DNA from: Histoplasma ohiense
Taxonomy: Eukaryota > Ascomycota > Eurotiomycetes > Onygenales > Ajellomycetaceae
Direction of reading: 5' to 3'
Assembly: GCA_017607445.1 (NCBI GenBank)
Contig: JAEVHH010000006.1
Coordinates: forward strand, 3,100,001-3,164,000
Length of the DNA stretch: 64,000 nt
The position numbers and the translations under genes were made by a program. The notes beneath the pieces are model-generated. The model saw only the letters and a list, made by a program, of their open reading frames with translations. It was not told the DNA's origin and searched no databases. Each line of letters opens with the position of its first letter. Within the stretch, counting starts at the first letter, position 1. Below, in pieces: positions 46,079 through 57,331 of the stretch.

Positions 46079-46549
46079 TGTAATAGACATACTTCAATTA
46101 ATGATTTGATACTATTCTAATTACAGATTACAAATTGATTAAGGAAAGAAAGAGAAAAGAAATCAGAAGAAAAAGTTGTACAAAGGGGGTTCTTATAGAG
46201 AAAAGTTTAAAGTGGAAGAATATCAGAAGCCGCTCCACAGTGGAGTGCAGAGTGGAAGAACATTAAGGGGTACACATAAGAATCATTAGAAGCTACACAA
46301 GCACAGAACATGGGGCAGAGGAATCATTGAGAGCTATGTGGAAGAATTGTTAGAGACTACACAAGCACAGAACACAGAGCAGAAGAATGTAAGAAGCTAC
46401 ATGAAAGAATCATTAGAAACTACACAAGCGCGGAGCACAGAGCAGAAGAACATCGAGGGTTACACAAGGTCACAACAGCCAGAAATGAGCGGGTGCAGGA
46501 GGGGAGTTGGTTGCGTAAGTTGATTACTAACGGGTGCTAACCCGTCACA
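46079..46549 (-). repeat. Gyp-B 5' LTR (B3), 471 bp
   Basis: Starts TGTAATAGACATACTTC and ends ACCCGTCACA. Its right end keeps CpG (CGGGTGCTAACCCG), whereas its left end is mutated; the partner LTR shows the reverse. Confidence 0.92.
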
Positions 46550-46828
46550 GCTATCTTCTTAGATGAGAAAGAACTCTTCTCTTTTTTCATCAAATTCATT
46601 TGAGTTTCAAAGTTCTGCATCTTCTAATCTGCTGTCTCAGATTCTATCTCTGTAGCAAGTAAATTAGCATGTTCAGAAAGCAATGCTGTCTTCTCAATAT
46701 TCTGAATCATTGAGTGCATACAAGATCTAAACAAGGCTTCAATCTCATGATTCTCTTCAGAAGTCTGCTAATCAATTAGACCACAGAATTGTTATCAAAA
46801 AGTGTTATCAATGAATATATTCAAAATA

Positions 46829-47347
46829 CAATCTATCAGCTTGAGTTTCTTTGTCTTATGAGTAAGCACATTTTCAATCTTTTTTTGATGAACATTTTTC
46901 ACAGTCATCATCTTCTCAGCTCTCTTTCTCTTCATTTTAATCTCAAATTATTTTCATAAGTATTTCTGATCTCAGTGCTGCTGCATCAGCAGTGAAGTTT
47001 ACAATCTATCAGCTTGAGTTTCTTTGTCTTATGAGTAAGCACATTTTCAATCTTTTTTTGATGATGCTTTTTCACAGTCATCATCTTCTCAGCTCTCTTT
47101 CTCTTCATCTTAATCTCAAATTATTTTCATAAGTATTTCTGATCTCAGTGCTGCTGCATCAGCAGTGAAGTTTACAATCTATCAGCTTGAGTTTCTTTGT
47201 CTTATGAGTAAGCATATTTTCAATCTTTTTTTGATGATGCTTTTTCACAGTCATCATCTTCTCAGCTCTCTTTCTCTTCATCTTAATCTCAAATTATTTT
47301 CATAAGTATTTCTGATCTCAGTGCTGCTGCATCAGCAACTTCACTGC
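46829..47347. repeat. Three tandem copies of a 173-bp unit inside D2
   Basis: Units start at 46829, 47002 and 47175 with CAATCTATCAGCTTGAG. D1 has a single copy at about 6520-6690. The copies are nearly identical to one another, so the triplication is younger than the D1/D2 split. 173 is not a multiple of three, so it also breaks the accessory frame. Confidence 0.88.
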
Positions 47348-48516
47348 TTTCTTCTCCAACTTCTCATACATTGAGTCATTGACATCATTCTTTTTATAAT
47401 ATTAGTCAAATTTCAGTAGAAGTGTTACTCAAGATTGTTATCAATCTACTTTATTGCAGAGTTTTTTCAAGACAATATAATGTGTCTTATAGTCAGTCTC
47501 TTCACACTTGAAGAATTCTTTCTCTTTTCTCTCAAGATGATGATGGTGCTTGTGTGTCTTAGTGATACACAGAGCCATCAAATGTTTCTTAAAGAGAGAA
47601 ACAGATATATTTTCAGCAGAAAAGAGAAAGAGAAATACATTTTGATTATAATGATGAACATTTTTAGAGAAAAAAAATATATTATTTTTATAAGTTGCTA
47701 TACACACAGAAATGTGATGATAAGAACAGAGATATATCAAAGAATTCAAGAAGAAAGAAAATCTACATCTATATATTATGAGAAATTACATGTCTTATAG
47801 CAATATTGTTTGTATTTTTGTGCTATTTGTTGATATCACATACTGCATGCATGCAGTTGCTCTGCAAGCTATATTATAGCTGAATACAGATGAGATATTT
47901 CTTTGTTGCTATAGAGATTATTTGTATATACAATCTCTCAGTTTAATATTCATATATGTTTTTCTTTTTCTTTGTTCTTTCTTTCTTCTCTCTTCAACCC
48001 ATCATAATTCTGCTGCAGTATGTTAACTATTAAAAGCAATATGAATATCTCAATGTTTTCTGTGAATGAATACTGATTAATTAATTGATTCTATCTAGTA
48101 AATTCAGTGCTGTAAGTCTCTGTTCTTCTCTCTCTGAAATCTACACATTCATTCTCTGTGTTCATTTTCTCTTTCTCTCCACTCTTCTTCAGTGAAAAAA
48201 TGATCTGTGATAAGAGTATCTCTCATCAGAGAGCCATGCCAACCACTGCTGCTGTCTGCAAGACAGTATATAAACAGTGAGTGATGAAGTGGAAAGTGAT
48301 CTGAGTTCATTATCATAAGCAGTATTTCAATACTCACTGTGCTGTGTGAGAGATATGCAACCCCCACTCTTGTATGAAAAAAGTGGATAAGCAGAGTATG
48401 AAATTCAAAGTAACACTTTTTGATAATACTAGATACTGATATAAAAGTAGAGACTATCTATAAGATCTGATATTATCAGAAATCTGAGGATTTTATTTTT
48501 CTCAAGACTGTGTTTG

Positions 48517-48662
48517 TGTGGTAATTTCGGCTTATTATTCTTCCGTGGTGTACGCCACCCTCTATTATCAAGGATGGTGTATGCTACTGCACTAGTTAAT
48601 TTGTATAAGAAGAGCTGCAAAGCTTAGAAGCTTTGAACAGCTCAAGCAACCTTTGAACTACA
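48517..48662 (+). repeat. Gyp-C 5' LTR, 146 bp
   Basis: TGTGGTAATTTCGG to TTTGAACTACA. An internal inverted repeat, GGTGTACGCCACC-like against GGATGGTGTATGC, may form a hairpin. It is unusually short for a gypsy LTR. Confidence 0.88.
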
Positions 48663-48671
48663 TCTGATAGC

Positions 48672-50230
48672 ATGTCTCAATCAAAGAAAGCATATGCTTC
48701 TGAAGGTGTGATAATTCCATCTACAATATGAGTTGTAGTTATCATGTCAGTGTGGTCATCTCTACACTCTAGAGCTCAATTGTATAAATGAGTGGTGAAG
48801 TTGGAATGCTTCTGATTGCAAAATTGATAGCAGACAACTCACTGTCATACATAAGATGAGCTGAGAGTGTAGAAAGATGATGTAGAGATGGACAACAGTT
48901 CAAAGAATCACTCTACTTGCAAGCTTAAGAAGAAGTCAGTCAGTTGTATGATCAAGAAGATATCAACAAAAAATCAACTACAAATAATATTCTTAAGACA
49001 TAGAGAAAAGCATACAATCAATGATAATCATCATAAACATCTTCAATCAACACTCATTCCTTGTATCTGAACTGAATGAAATGCAACTGATTTCTGAAGA
49101 TCTATGAGAAGCAGTACACAGAGCAGCAGCTCTTGCATTCAAGAACAACAAACTTCTCATCCACAACACCTTGTTGAAGAAGATATTGACAATGCATAAT
49201 CTTTATCAAACAGAGCTCAAGATGCAGAAGAAATGTCAGCATGTGAAAGCTGCTCAGCAATGAGCAGCAGATGCTGTGAGCTTTGTAGATAGTCTCACAA
49301 ATGTCAGAAATGAGTGAGATGCTCAGATGACTGATCTGCACTGAGAGCTGAAGTGTGTACATCTCAAGATCAAACATTCAACAATGCTTGAGATCTCATT
49401 GTGTAGCTTAACCAACTCTTCAAACATCAACACTCCATCTAACAACCCTGATCCAGCATACACAGCACAAACAGCATTCTCTGAGAATACATCAATCATC
49501 ATGAAATATATCAAGTCAGACAATCTATCTAATCCATCACACTTTGATGATGAGTGTAAGAACAATGCTGCTCTCAACTGGTTGAATCAGATGCATTCAC
49601 ACTATTGCATGAAGTGTGAGCTCACAGAACAGCAATCCACTGAATTACAGCAGATCTTACACACAGCATCTATTCTCAAGAGAAAAGCTAGATCTCTTTG
49701 AATGACAGCTGAGAAGTTGAACACAGAAGTATCTGACAAGTATGAATTATCACAGAAATGAAATGATTTTGCAAGATGAATTCTGCATAACTTTGAGAAA
49801 CTAGACATCAAAGACAAACATTACAAACACTTCATAGAATGCAAGCAAGAAGAAGATCTTGTATCATACTACATTCATTTCAGCTTGCATTATCTTGCAA
49901 TGAATTAAAAGCTTCTGACATCTTTCTGTCTACAAATCTTCATACACAGCTTAGACACTGACCTATATGCTGAGTGGAAGTGTCTTAACCCACAGCCACA
50001 GATGATGGAGGAAATGTATGAAACACTACTCTCAAGAGAACAAGCAAGCAAGCTGTGAAAGCAAGCAGTGAGAGTGCAGACAAATGCAAGGAGATTCACA
50101 TCTATACTCACTGCTCCATTATCAAGACACTCAGATATGATGAATATCAATCTCAATGCTATCACAAAAGCTTCAAACCCCTTCAAGAAGAATTCATCAG
50201 AGTGGATAGTCTGATGTCACAAACACAGAG
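48672..50230 (+). pseudogene. Gyp-C gag
   Basis: Starts MSQSKKAYASEGV at 48672. The best open part is 49384-49701, with STELQQILHTASILKRKA. A capsid-like region with YHYKHFIECKQEEDLVSYY-type sequence lies near 49830-49890. TGA codons interrupt it. No intact CCHC knuckle is visible before the protease region. Confidence 0.65.
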
Positions 50231-50279
50231 TGTGCTTTCACTGTGACTGACAGAATCATAATGCAAGGGATTGCCATAA

Positions 50280-53200
50280 TTGCTCCCAAGAGAAGAAGTC
50301 AAAAAACTAAAGAGATCAGCAGAATCAGAGACACTTGCTGATTGACTACTAAAGATCTTTAAAGTAGATGAGTTGTCTGTGTTAGATGACTCTTTGAATT
50401 CTACAAGAGCTAAACAGAAGAGAGATAAAGAGATGAGTGCAGAAGAGAAAGCAGATAAACATCTGAACATTATAGAACTGAATACACTGATGTATAGAGA
50501 ATATCTGAAATGAAAAAGAGAAGTGACAGTGAAGATGTTATTGAACACAGATGTTTTGACAAAGTACATTGATGATCATATGCTAAAACAATTGTCTGAT
50601 GTATGATGAGTGGAGGAATCTAAACAAGTAAAACTTTCAAACAATCATTATCTTATCTTGTCTGTGAGGATAAAGATGCTCTTGCACTTTGAGAGATGAT
50701 CTTACTGCATCTGAGCATGTGTGCTCTTGAATGTAGAATATGATCTGATCTTGAGACTTGATTGATTTCAGAAGTATGATTCTTGAATCCATTGATGTAC
50801 ATATCACATGCAGTTGACAGATCATAAGAATCAAATTCATACAATCTTATCTATAAATATAAGATGCAGATTCCACACACCAGGGACAGAAGATTTGAAC
50901 CTCATCATTCAACATCAAATAAAATGAGTGCTGTATAAATCTTCAACTCAGAGCATTCTATACATCATAAAAGAATCTGAGGCAAAAGGACTGCTGTCTG
51001 TGAAAGATTTGAAAAATGAAATGCATATGAAGACACTGTTTGAAAAGTATAAGAAGATCTTCTGAATGAACCTTCTGTCTTCTCTGTCATTTGAAAGAGA
51101 ATTCATCCATGAGATTGATACAGAGGATGTGAAATCAATAAATTGCAATGTGTATTCTCTATCACAAACACATCTTGAGAAATTACAGCAGCAGATAGAG
51201 GAGTTGTTGAAGAGAGGTCTCATACAATCATTCTTCAGTGCATGGAGCTTCTCAGTCCTATTTGCTAAGAAGTCAAATGGAGAATGGTGTATGTGCATTG
51301 ACTATCAGATGCTCAATAAGCTCACTGTAAAAAATGAATATCTGCTACTGTGAATTCAACAACAACTAGATACAGTAGAAAATGTCTGATACTTGACAAA
51401 GATTGACCTACTCACAGAATACTGACAGATTCATGTAGATGAACTATCAGTGCTCAAAACAGTGTTTAACACACAATGAGAAAAGTTTGAATTTCTTGCA
51501 ATATCTATGAGACTTACAAACACCTCTGCAATCTTTCAGACAATAATGAATACAATTCTTGTAAAACAGAACAGTCAATCATGCCTCATATATCTTGACA
51601 ATATCTTAATCTTTTCAAACTTGTACAAAGAGCATCTACAACATGTGAACCAGATGCTCACAACTCTGACAGAGCACAAGCTCTACATCAAATCATTGAA
51701 ATATGTGTTTGATATGAAGGAGTTGGAGTTCATGGGACATCTTGTGGAAGGGGGCTGTATACACCCAATCTCAGAAAAACTAGAAGTTATTGTGAAATGG
51801 CCAAGGTCTAGAAATGTACACCATATACACCAATTTTTAGAACTGGCATTCTATTACAGAAGATTTGTAAAGGATTTCACACAAATCACTGCTTCATTGT
51901 CAGATCTTCTTAAAGAGACAGACACTGAGCTTTGCAAAAAGAAATTTCATTCAATCATCTGAAACATCTTCTGCAAAGAGATCTTTCTTGAGCTTAGAGA
52001 ATGTATGACAACATCTTCAGTGCTTGTTCAACTGGATTGTACAAAGCTCTTCACAATTGAAATCAATACATCAGAATGAGTCATTGGGTGCTCTCTCTTG
52101 CAAGTGAGAGAGGATGATAAATTACACTCAGTAGCATATGATGGCTGAAAGCTGTTGGGTGCAGAGCTTAACTATTCTGTGCATGAGAAGAAACTTCTAG
52201 TGATCAAACACACACTAGATCTGTGGGATTGATATATCAACAACAGACATACAACAATGATGATCACTGATCATGAAAGCCTCATTTATTTGCAAATGAC
52301 AATCAAACCCTTCAAGTGACTAGCATGATGAATATCAGAGTTTCAGATGTACAACCTTCAAATCAAATACAGAAAGAAGATGAATGCTATCATGTCAGAT
52401 GTCATAAGTCATAGATCTGACTTTATGGAAGAAGATTCAGTGAATGTGGCACAGAGAGAATTCACACTAACAGCACTGAGGAATTGTAATGAGGCAGAGT
52501 GATTGAAAGCTATGATTGTCTGCTTGAAGAATGGAAGTGTATTGGCTGATAAACATCTGATGAAGATAATAGAAGAGATGCTTTCAAAATTCAAACTTGC
52601 AAAGTTAGAGAAGAATGTTGTGCTTTACTGTGATCTTGATTATGTGGAGGCACTGTATCTTGAGCCCCAGTTTCAACAGAATCTGATAAGTTGTATGCAC
52701 AAGAAGTTCAGCCACTTAGAGAGCTCAGAACTTATGAGTGTTCTGAAAGATTGAGCATACTGATCAAGCATGAAAGAAGATATTCAGACATACACACAGA
52801 AGTACTCAAACTGCCAAGTCTCAAAGAGTGCAAGACAAGAATTGAAGTATGAGAGGGCACAACATCAGATAGAAGATACAATTAAATCATTTGAACATTG
52901 AAGAATAGATCTTATAGAGATATTGCCACAAACATCAAATGGAAATCACTGAATAATAACAGCAATCAATTACATCACAGAGTGATCAATTGTGTGAGTG
53001 ATGTTAGAGATGACAGAAAAGATCATTGCTAAATTTCTACATAATGATATCTACATCAATTATGGTATGTCTCATGAGATATTGACAGATAACAGTGCAA
53101 ATCTCATAGAAGAAGTCATGAGACACTTCATCAAACAGTTGCAGATGAAGCATCACACAACAACACTCTATCACTTTTGTACAAATGAAAAAATCAAATG

Positions 53201-54375
53201 CTTAAACAGAATACTAGACAGCATGCTGATGAAATATCTAGTGAAGAAGCTCATAAGATTATGAAATGAATATCTGAGACAGACATTATTCACAATGCAA
53301 GTTTGTCAGTATGCAGTCTCAAAGCATTTGCTGTTCTATCTGCTCTATGAGGTGCATCTGTGTATCCCAGGGGATATGCAGAAGCAGATAGAGGAGGAGA
53401 TAGTGATTACAGACATGAAATCAAGAATGAGAGAAGTTAGTCACACTCAAGCAAAAGCAAATGAATTACTGCTCAATCATGCCATACAATTGAAAAGAAT
53501 ATGAGACTCATTAGTGAAAGAAACAAGCCTCACTGTGGGCACTTGAGTTCTCATATGAAATGAAGAATCTGAGAAGTTTCAATCAAGGTGATTTGAGCTG
53601 TACAAAATCCTCAAATCACATCTCTTTGAAATGTATGCTTTGGAAGAATCAGAGAGATGAGTTCTACACAATCTTATAAATGACTCTCATCTTATAGAGA
53701 TGAAGACAGAGGATTTCAATGAGCTGTGATCATCTACAGCATTATCATCAGTGTTGAAGAAAAGAGAACTTATGATAGAAAAGCTCAGAGAAGTTAGAAA
53801 AATCATTGATGTTTATGAATCAGATGATATCACTTACTCAGACCTCTCAACAATAATCAAAAAAAAATGAAAGGAAATGGAAAAGGCAGGCATACAGCAC
53901 ATCTCAATAAGTGACAAGACTGTTGCTGGCTGTACAATATTGCAACATAGACAGCAGATGCAATGTGGTCAGAGATGAACTAGAGACAGCTGATCAGCAC
54001 ATGAATTGAATTGCAAGAAACAAAGAGATTCAGAAGAGGATTCAACTGTCTACACTAGCTCAATTGCAGAGATCTCAGAGGATGAACTATCAGAAATGTC
54101 AGTGAATGTGTTGGATCAAGCTATATCAGCATCTGAGAACACTCAGAGATTGAATGAAATTAATTTCAATGAGTCATTTGCTGTAGTTGTCTGAGCTTGT
54201 GAAGAGGAACAGTATAATACATGAAGACAGAAGACTCTCATTGAAAAATATGAGATCTGCTGTATCTAGTCATCAAATGTAGAACTGATAAAAGGTTGTG
54301 TAAGATTAATGACTAGAAAAGAAAGGAAAAAGAGGAAATCAGAAAAAATATCTATTCACATGCAGCTCTAATGAC
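50280..54375 (+). pseudogene. Gyp-C pol: reverse transcriptase, RNase H, integrase
   Basis: Reverse transcriptase is open at 51066-51353 (LKRGLIQSFFSAWSFSVLF, then GEWCMCIDYQMLN) and 51507-51962, with the catalytic box reading IYLDNILIFS near 51590, that is YLDN, where active enzymes have YxDD. The RNase H region follows (about 52020-52440). Integrase has HWRIDLIEI near 52900, ILTDNSANL near 53080 and NEKIKCLNRIL near 53190, where the expected Glu is not evident. The sequence to 54375 is an integrase C-terminus without chromodomain. Many TGA stops; the copy is inactive. Confidence 0.87.
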
Positions 54376-55060
54376 CACCACAAGAGCTTTGCCCAATTCC
54401 TAAAAATACATGAATGAAACAAAAAGAAAGATGCACGCCAACAAAAACACTCAAATCAGCAATCTTCAGAAACTATCCATACACAACAATAGAGAAACTA
54501 AAATTTGATCTGTGTCAAGAACTTCAGAATCTCAAGATGCATGTGCAGAAGTGCAGTACACATCTCCATCTCACACAGAGTCTGACACACTGATTCAACA
54601 TCTTCAATGAGAAGATTTGCAGAAAGCTCAACAAAATGATGAGCATGTGTACACAGAGAAAAACCAGTCAGAAGAGGGGAGGACAAGAAGAAAATGAGCA
54701 AAACAGTTGAGCAGACATTCAAATTTCTACAGAAACAGATGATGAATGCTTGCCCAACAGAAGTCAAAGAAAGAGAAGAAGTGAAATTAAGAGCAGAGAA
54801 GAATAAATGAGTGGTGAAAGAATCTGAGAAGAGAGCAGAGATAGACATACACAGAATGATGTCAGAAGTAACTGTAGAAGTATTAACAGCCATCACAATG
54901 AAAAGAAAGAAGCATACACTTATCAAAGAAACAGAAACTCCTCTTGAAGCTTCAAAGACAGTTGCAACAGAGGCAGAGACAATCAGCAGAATGATCATAT
55001 ACAGAAGATAGAATGCAAAATTGAAATGACTCTTTGCTTCTCACACAATCTGCATAAGAA
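54376..55060 (+). other. Gyp-C post-pol region with unassigned plus-strand frame
   Basis: After the pol stop (near 54370) a degraded plus-strand frame shows TIEKLKFDLCQELQNLKM and then a charged Lys/Glu stretch (54811-55011). It may be a third Gyp-C reading frame or a pol extension. No domain is recognised; the opposite strand also has an open stretch (54998-54498), probably its shadow. Confidence 0.35.
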
Positions 55061-55164
55061 ACAGATGTATACTCATCTCAAGTATAAAAAAACACCACAT
55101 CATCATTCAGACTACTCTGCACATGTATTTCTTTTCTATGAATAACTAATTCAGAAGTCATTCA

Positions 55165-56338
55165 TCAACAAAGAGGACAAAGACACTCATCTGACAGACT
55201 GAAAGTATGTGAAGACAGAGAAGCAATACAAAAATTGATGTAAACAAATATAATATGAGAGTTCTTGTCTGTCATAATCTCAACAACACAGAGACTCTGT
55301 ACAATTTCATCTATAAAAGTTAGAATGAAAGTTGTAGAGAAAGAACAAGAAGAGATATAACATACACTCAGCATAATCAGTATGAATGACAGCAGAATTC
55401 AGAGAATGTGTAAGATTGCTGAATATTTTGTACTTGCTCTGAGCAAGAAGTGCAATGAATGAATAGCTGATGAAATAGATTGTGTTGTACAATACTTGCA
55501 TATGAAAACACATCTTAGTGAAGACAGTGGAAGAAGAAGAGGGGTGGGGAGAATAGAGAAAAGAGCTGTGAAAGATGTGTAGAGCTTCTCAAAGAGTGGA
55601 CAAAAGAGAGAAGTCAGTGTAGAAAGAGGGAGAAAAATTGACAGAGATGAAAGAGATGAAGCTGAGAGAAGCAGAGAAAATGAAGACATAAATAAGAGCA
55701 GAGAAGACAGTGACAGAGAACAACACAGAGACATTCATCATTTCATCATCATCACAAATGCTGCCACCACTGCTCATATTCTCACTGACTGCTTCACTTA
55801 CATTCTCATTGTCAACAGAGGTAGCCATGTTGTCATCATCTACCCTCACAACATCATTATAGACAATCTCCTCAATAGAAGTGAGATCACATGCAGAAGG
55901 GGCATCAGAAGAAGAGATGGAATAATCATAAGTAAAACAGATACTCTGATGATAAGAAGTAGAAGCTAACAACAGTTAGCAACTGTGAAAGCTGTTGATT
56001 TGCAGCTAGATTAGCTTTCAACAAGGTTTGATTGATGAGAACTTATCAATAGATTGCACAACACAATCAGAACAGCAGAAGACACAGCAATCAGATGTTA
56101 TATTGCAGAATAAAAGGGCTAGACATTCAATGAAAGAGGATAGATGTGTAGAACAATTGAAGCAGAGCAAGAGAGATTGAGTGAAGAGAGTACAAGAGAG
56201 TGAATGGAAGAGAATAGTTGTGAATATGATGTTGTTAGTGATAAGCTGGTGTTGTTGTGATAGAGACTCTTGTGTGCATGAAGTGAGCACCTTATCTATT
56301 GCGGAATAGTGCATTGCAAAAGCAGACACACACAGCAT
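55165..56338 (-). CDS. Candidate antisense frame of Gyp-C, main copy
   Basis: Open stretches on the minus strand at 56338-56018, 55972-55589, 55734-55399 and 55513-55165 run opposite to pol, between pol and the 3' LTR, the same place and orientation as the Gyp-A antisense gene. The best conserved part (55972-55589) shares CDLTSIEEI, an acidic stretch and MMNVSVLFSVTVFSALIY with the fragment at 29226-29669; the two differ by an in-frame gap. No ATG starts this part, and I cannot define introns or a complete model. It may be a degraded gene or chance. Confidence 0.3.
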
Positions 56339-56417
56339 AACACTATTTCCATCACAAGAGTGTAGACAGATTTGATAGAGGAGGATGTGGTAATTTCAGC
56401 TTATTATTCTTCCATGA

Positions 56418-56951
56418 TGTGACGGGTTAGCATCTGTTAGTAATTAACTTACGCAATCAACTCCCCTCCTGCACCCGCTCATTCCTGGCTGTTGTGACTT
56501 TGCATAACCCTCGATGTTCTTCTGCTCTGTGCTCTGCACTTGTGTAGTTTCTAATGATTCTTCTGTATAGCTCTTAATGTTCTTCCACTCTGTGCTCTGC
56601 ACTTGTGTAGTCTCTAATGATTCTTCTGTGTAGCTTCTTACATTCTTCTGCTCTGTGTTCTGTGCTTGTGTAGTCTCTAATGATTCTTCCATGTAGCTCT
56701 CAATGATTTCCCTGCCCCACATTCTGTGCTTGTGTAGCTTCTAATGATTCTTACACATATCTCTTAATGTTCTTCCACTCTGCACTTCACTGTGAAGTGG
56801 CTTCTGATATTCTTCTGTCTCAAACTTTTCTCTATAAGAATCCTCTTTGTATGATCTTTTCTTCTGATTTCTTTTCTCTTTCTTTTCTTAATCAATTTGT
56901 AATCTGTAATTAGAATAGTATCAAATCATTAATTGAAGTATATCTGTTACA
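56418..56951 (+). repeat. Gyp-B 5' LTR (B2), 534 bp
   Basis: TGTGACGGGTTAGC to TATCTGTTACA, with four internal repeat units. Read on the minus strand (56722-56444), the repeats encode an open 21-residue periodicity (YTEESLETTQVQSTEQKNI). Confidence 0.92.
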
Positions 56952-57331
56952 TTATGAATTGATTCTTCTGTGTTTTAGACTCAAATGTCTCATTATTAGT
57001 TCTTACATCTGAGTGTGTTGTTTAAGGCCTGAGTGTTTTGTTATCAGTTCTTACATCTGAGTGTGTTGTTTACAGGTCTGAGTGTCTAGTCATTATAAGA
57101 GATTCCTTGTGAGTTTGAGTGTCTCTATTGTTAGTTATATAGACTGTTGTGTCTAAGCATCTGAAACACAATCAACTGTGTTCTATGAGGTCTGAGTGTC
57201 TATGAACTGTAACACTGTGAATAGTGTTCATGAAGAAGCTTGATCAAGCTTAGTGCTGCAACACTGCAAATAGTGTCTGTGAGAGAACTGAGTGTCTACA
57301 AGTATTTCTTTTTCTTTTTTTTTATTATTAC

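Larger units (their letters stand above)
40589..46549 (-). mobile_element. Gyp-B copy B3: complete 5961-bp chromovirus
   Basis: LTRs at 40589-41059 and 46079-46549 (471 bp each), flanked by GCTAT (40584-40588 and 46550-46554). The empty site is in D1 near 6240 (CTCAGCTATCTTC). The minus strand reads gag, zinc knuckle, protease, reverse transcriptase, RNase H, integrase, chromodomain. It keeps more Trp codons, CpG sites and an intact YMDD than B2, so it is probably the least mutated Gyp-B copy. Confidence 0.95.
40435..46990 (-). pseudogene. hAT-D accessory frame 1 in D2, split by B3
   Basis: The coiled-coil frame of D1 (6163-6690) recurs as 40435-40588 and 46550 onward, interrupted by Gyp-B copy B3. 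The Lys/Glu-rich tail region is shorter here. Its upstream part leads into the 173-bp triplication. It is not functional. Confidence 0.45.

Noticed and set aside
54498..54998. 166-codon minus-strand hydrophobic frame in Gyp-C
   Set aside because: The opposite strand gives a more protein-like Lys/Glu-rich sequence; no counterpart exists in the Gyp-C fragment.
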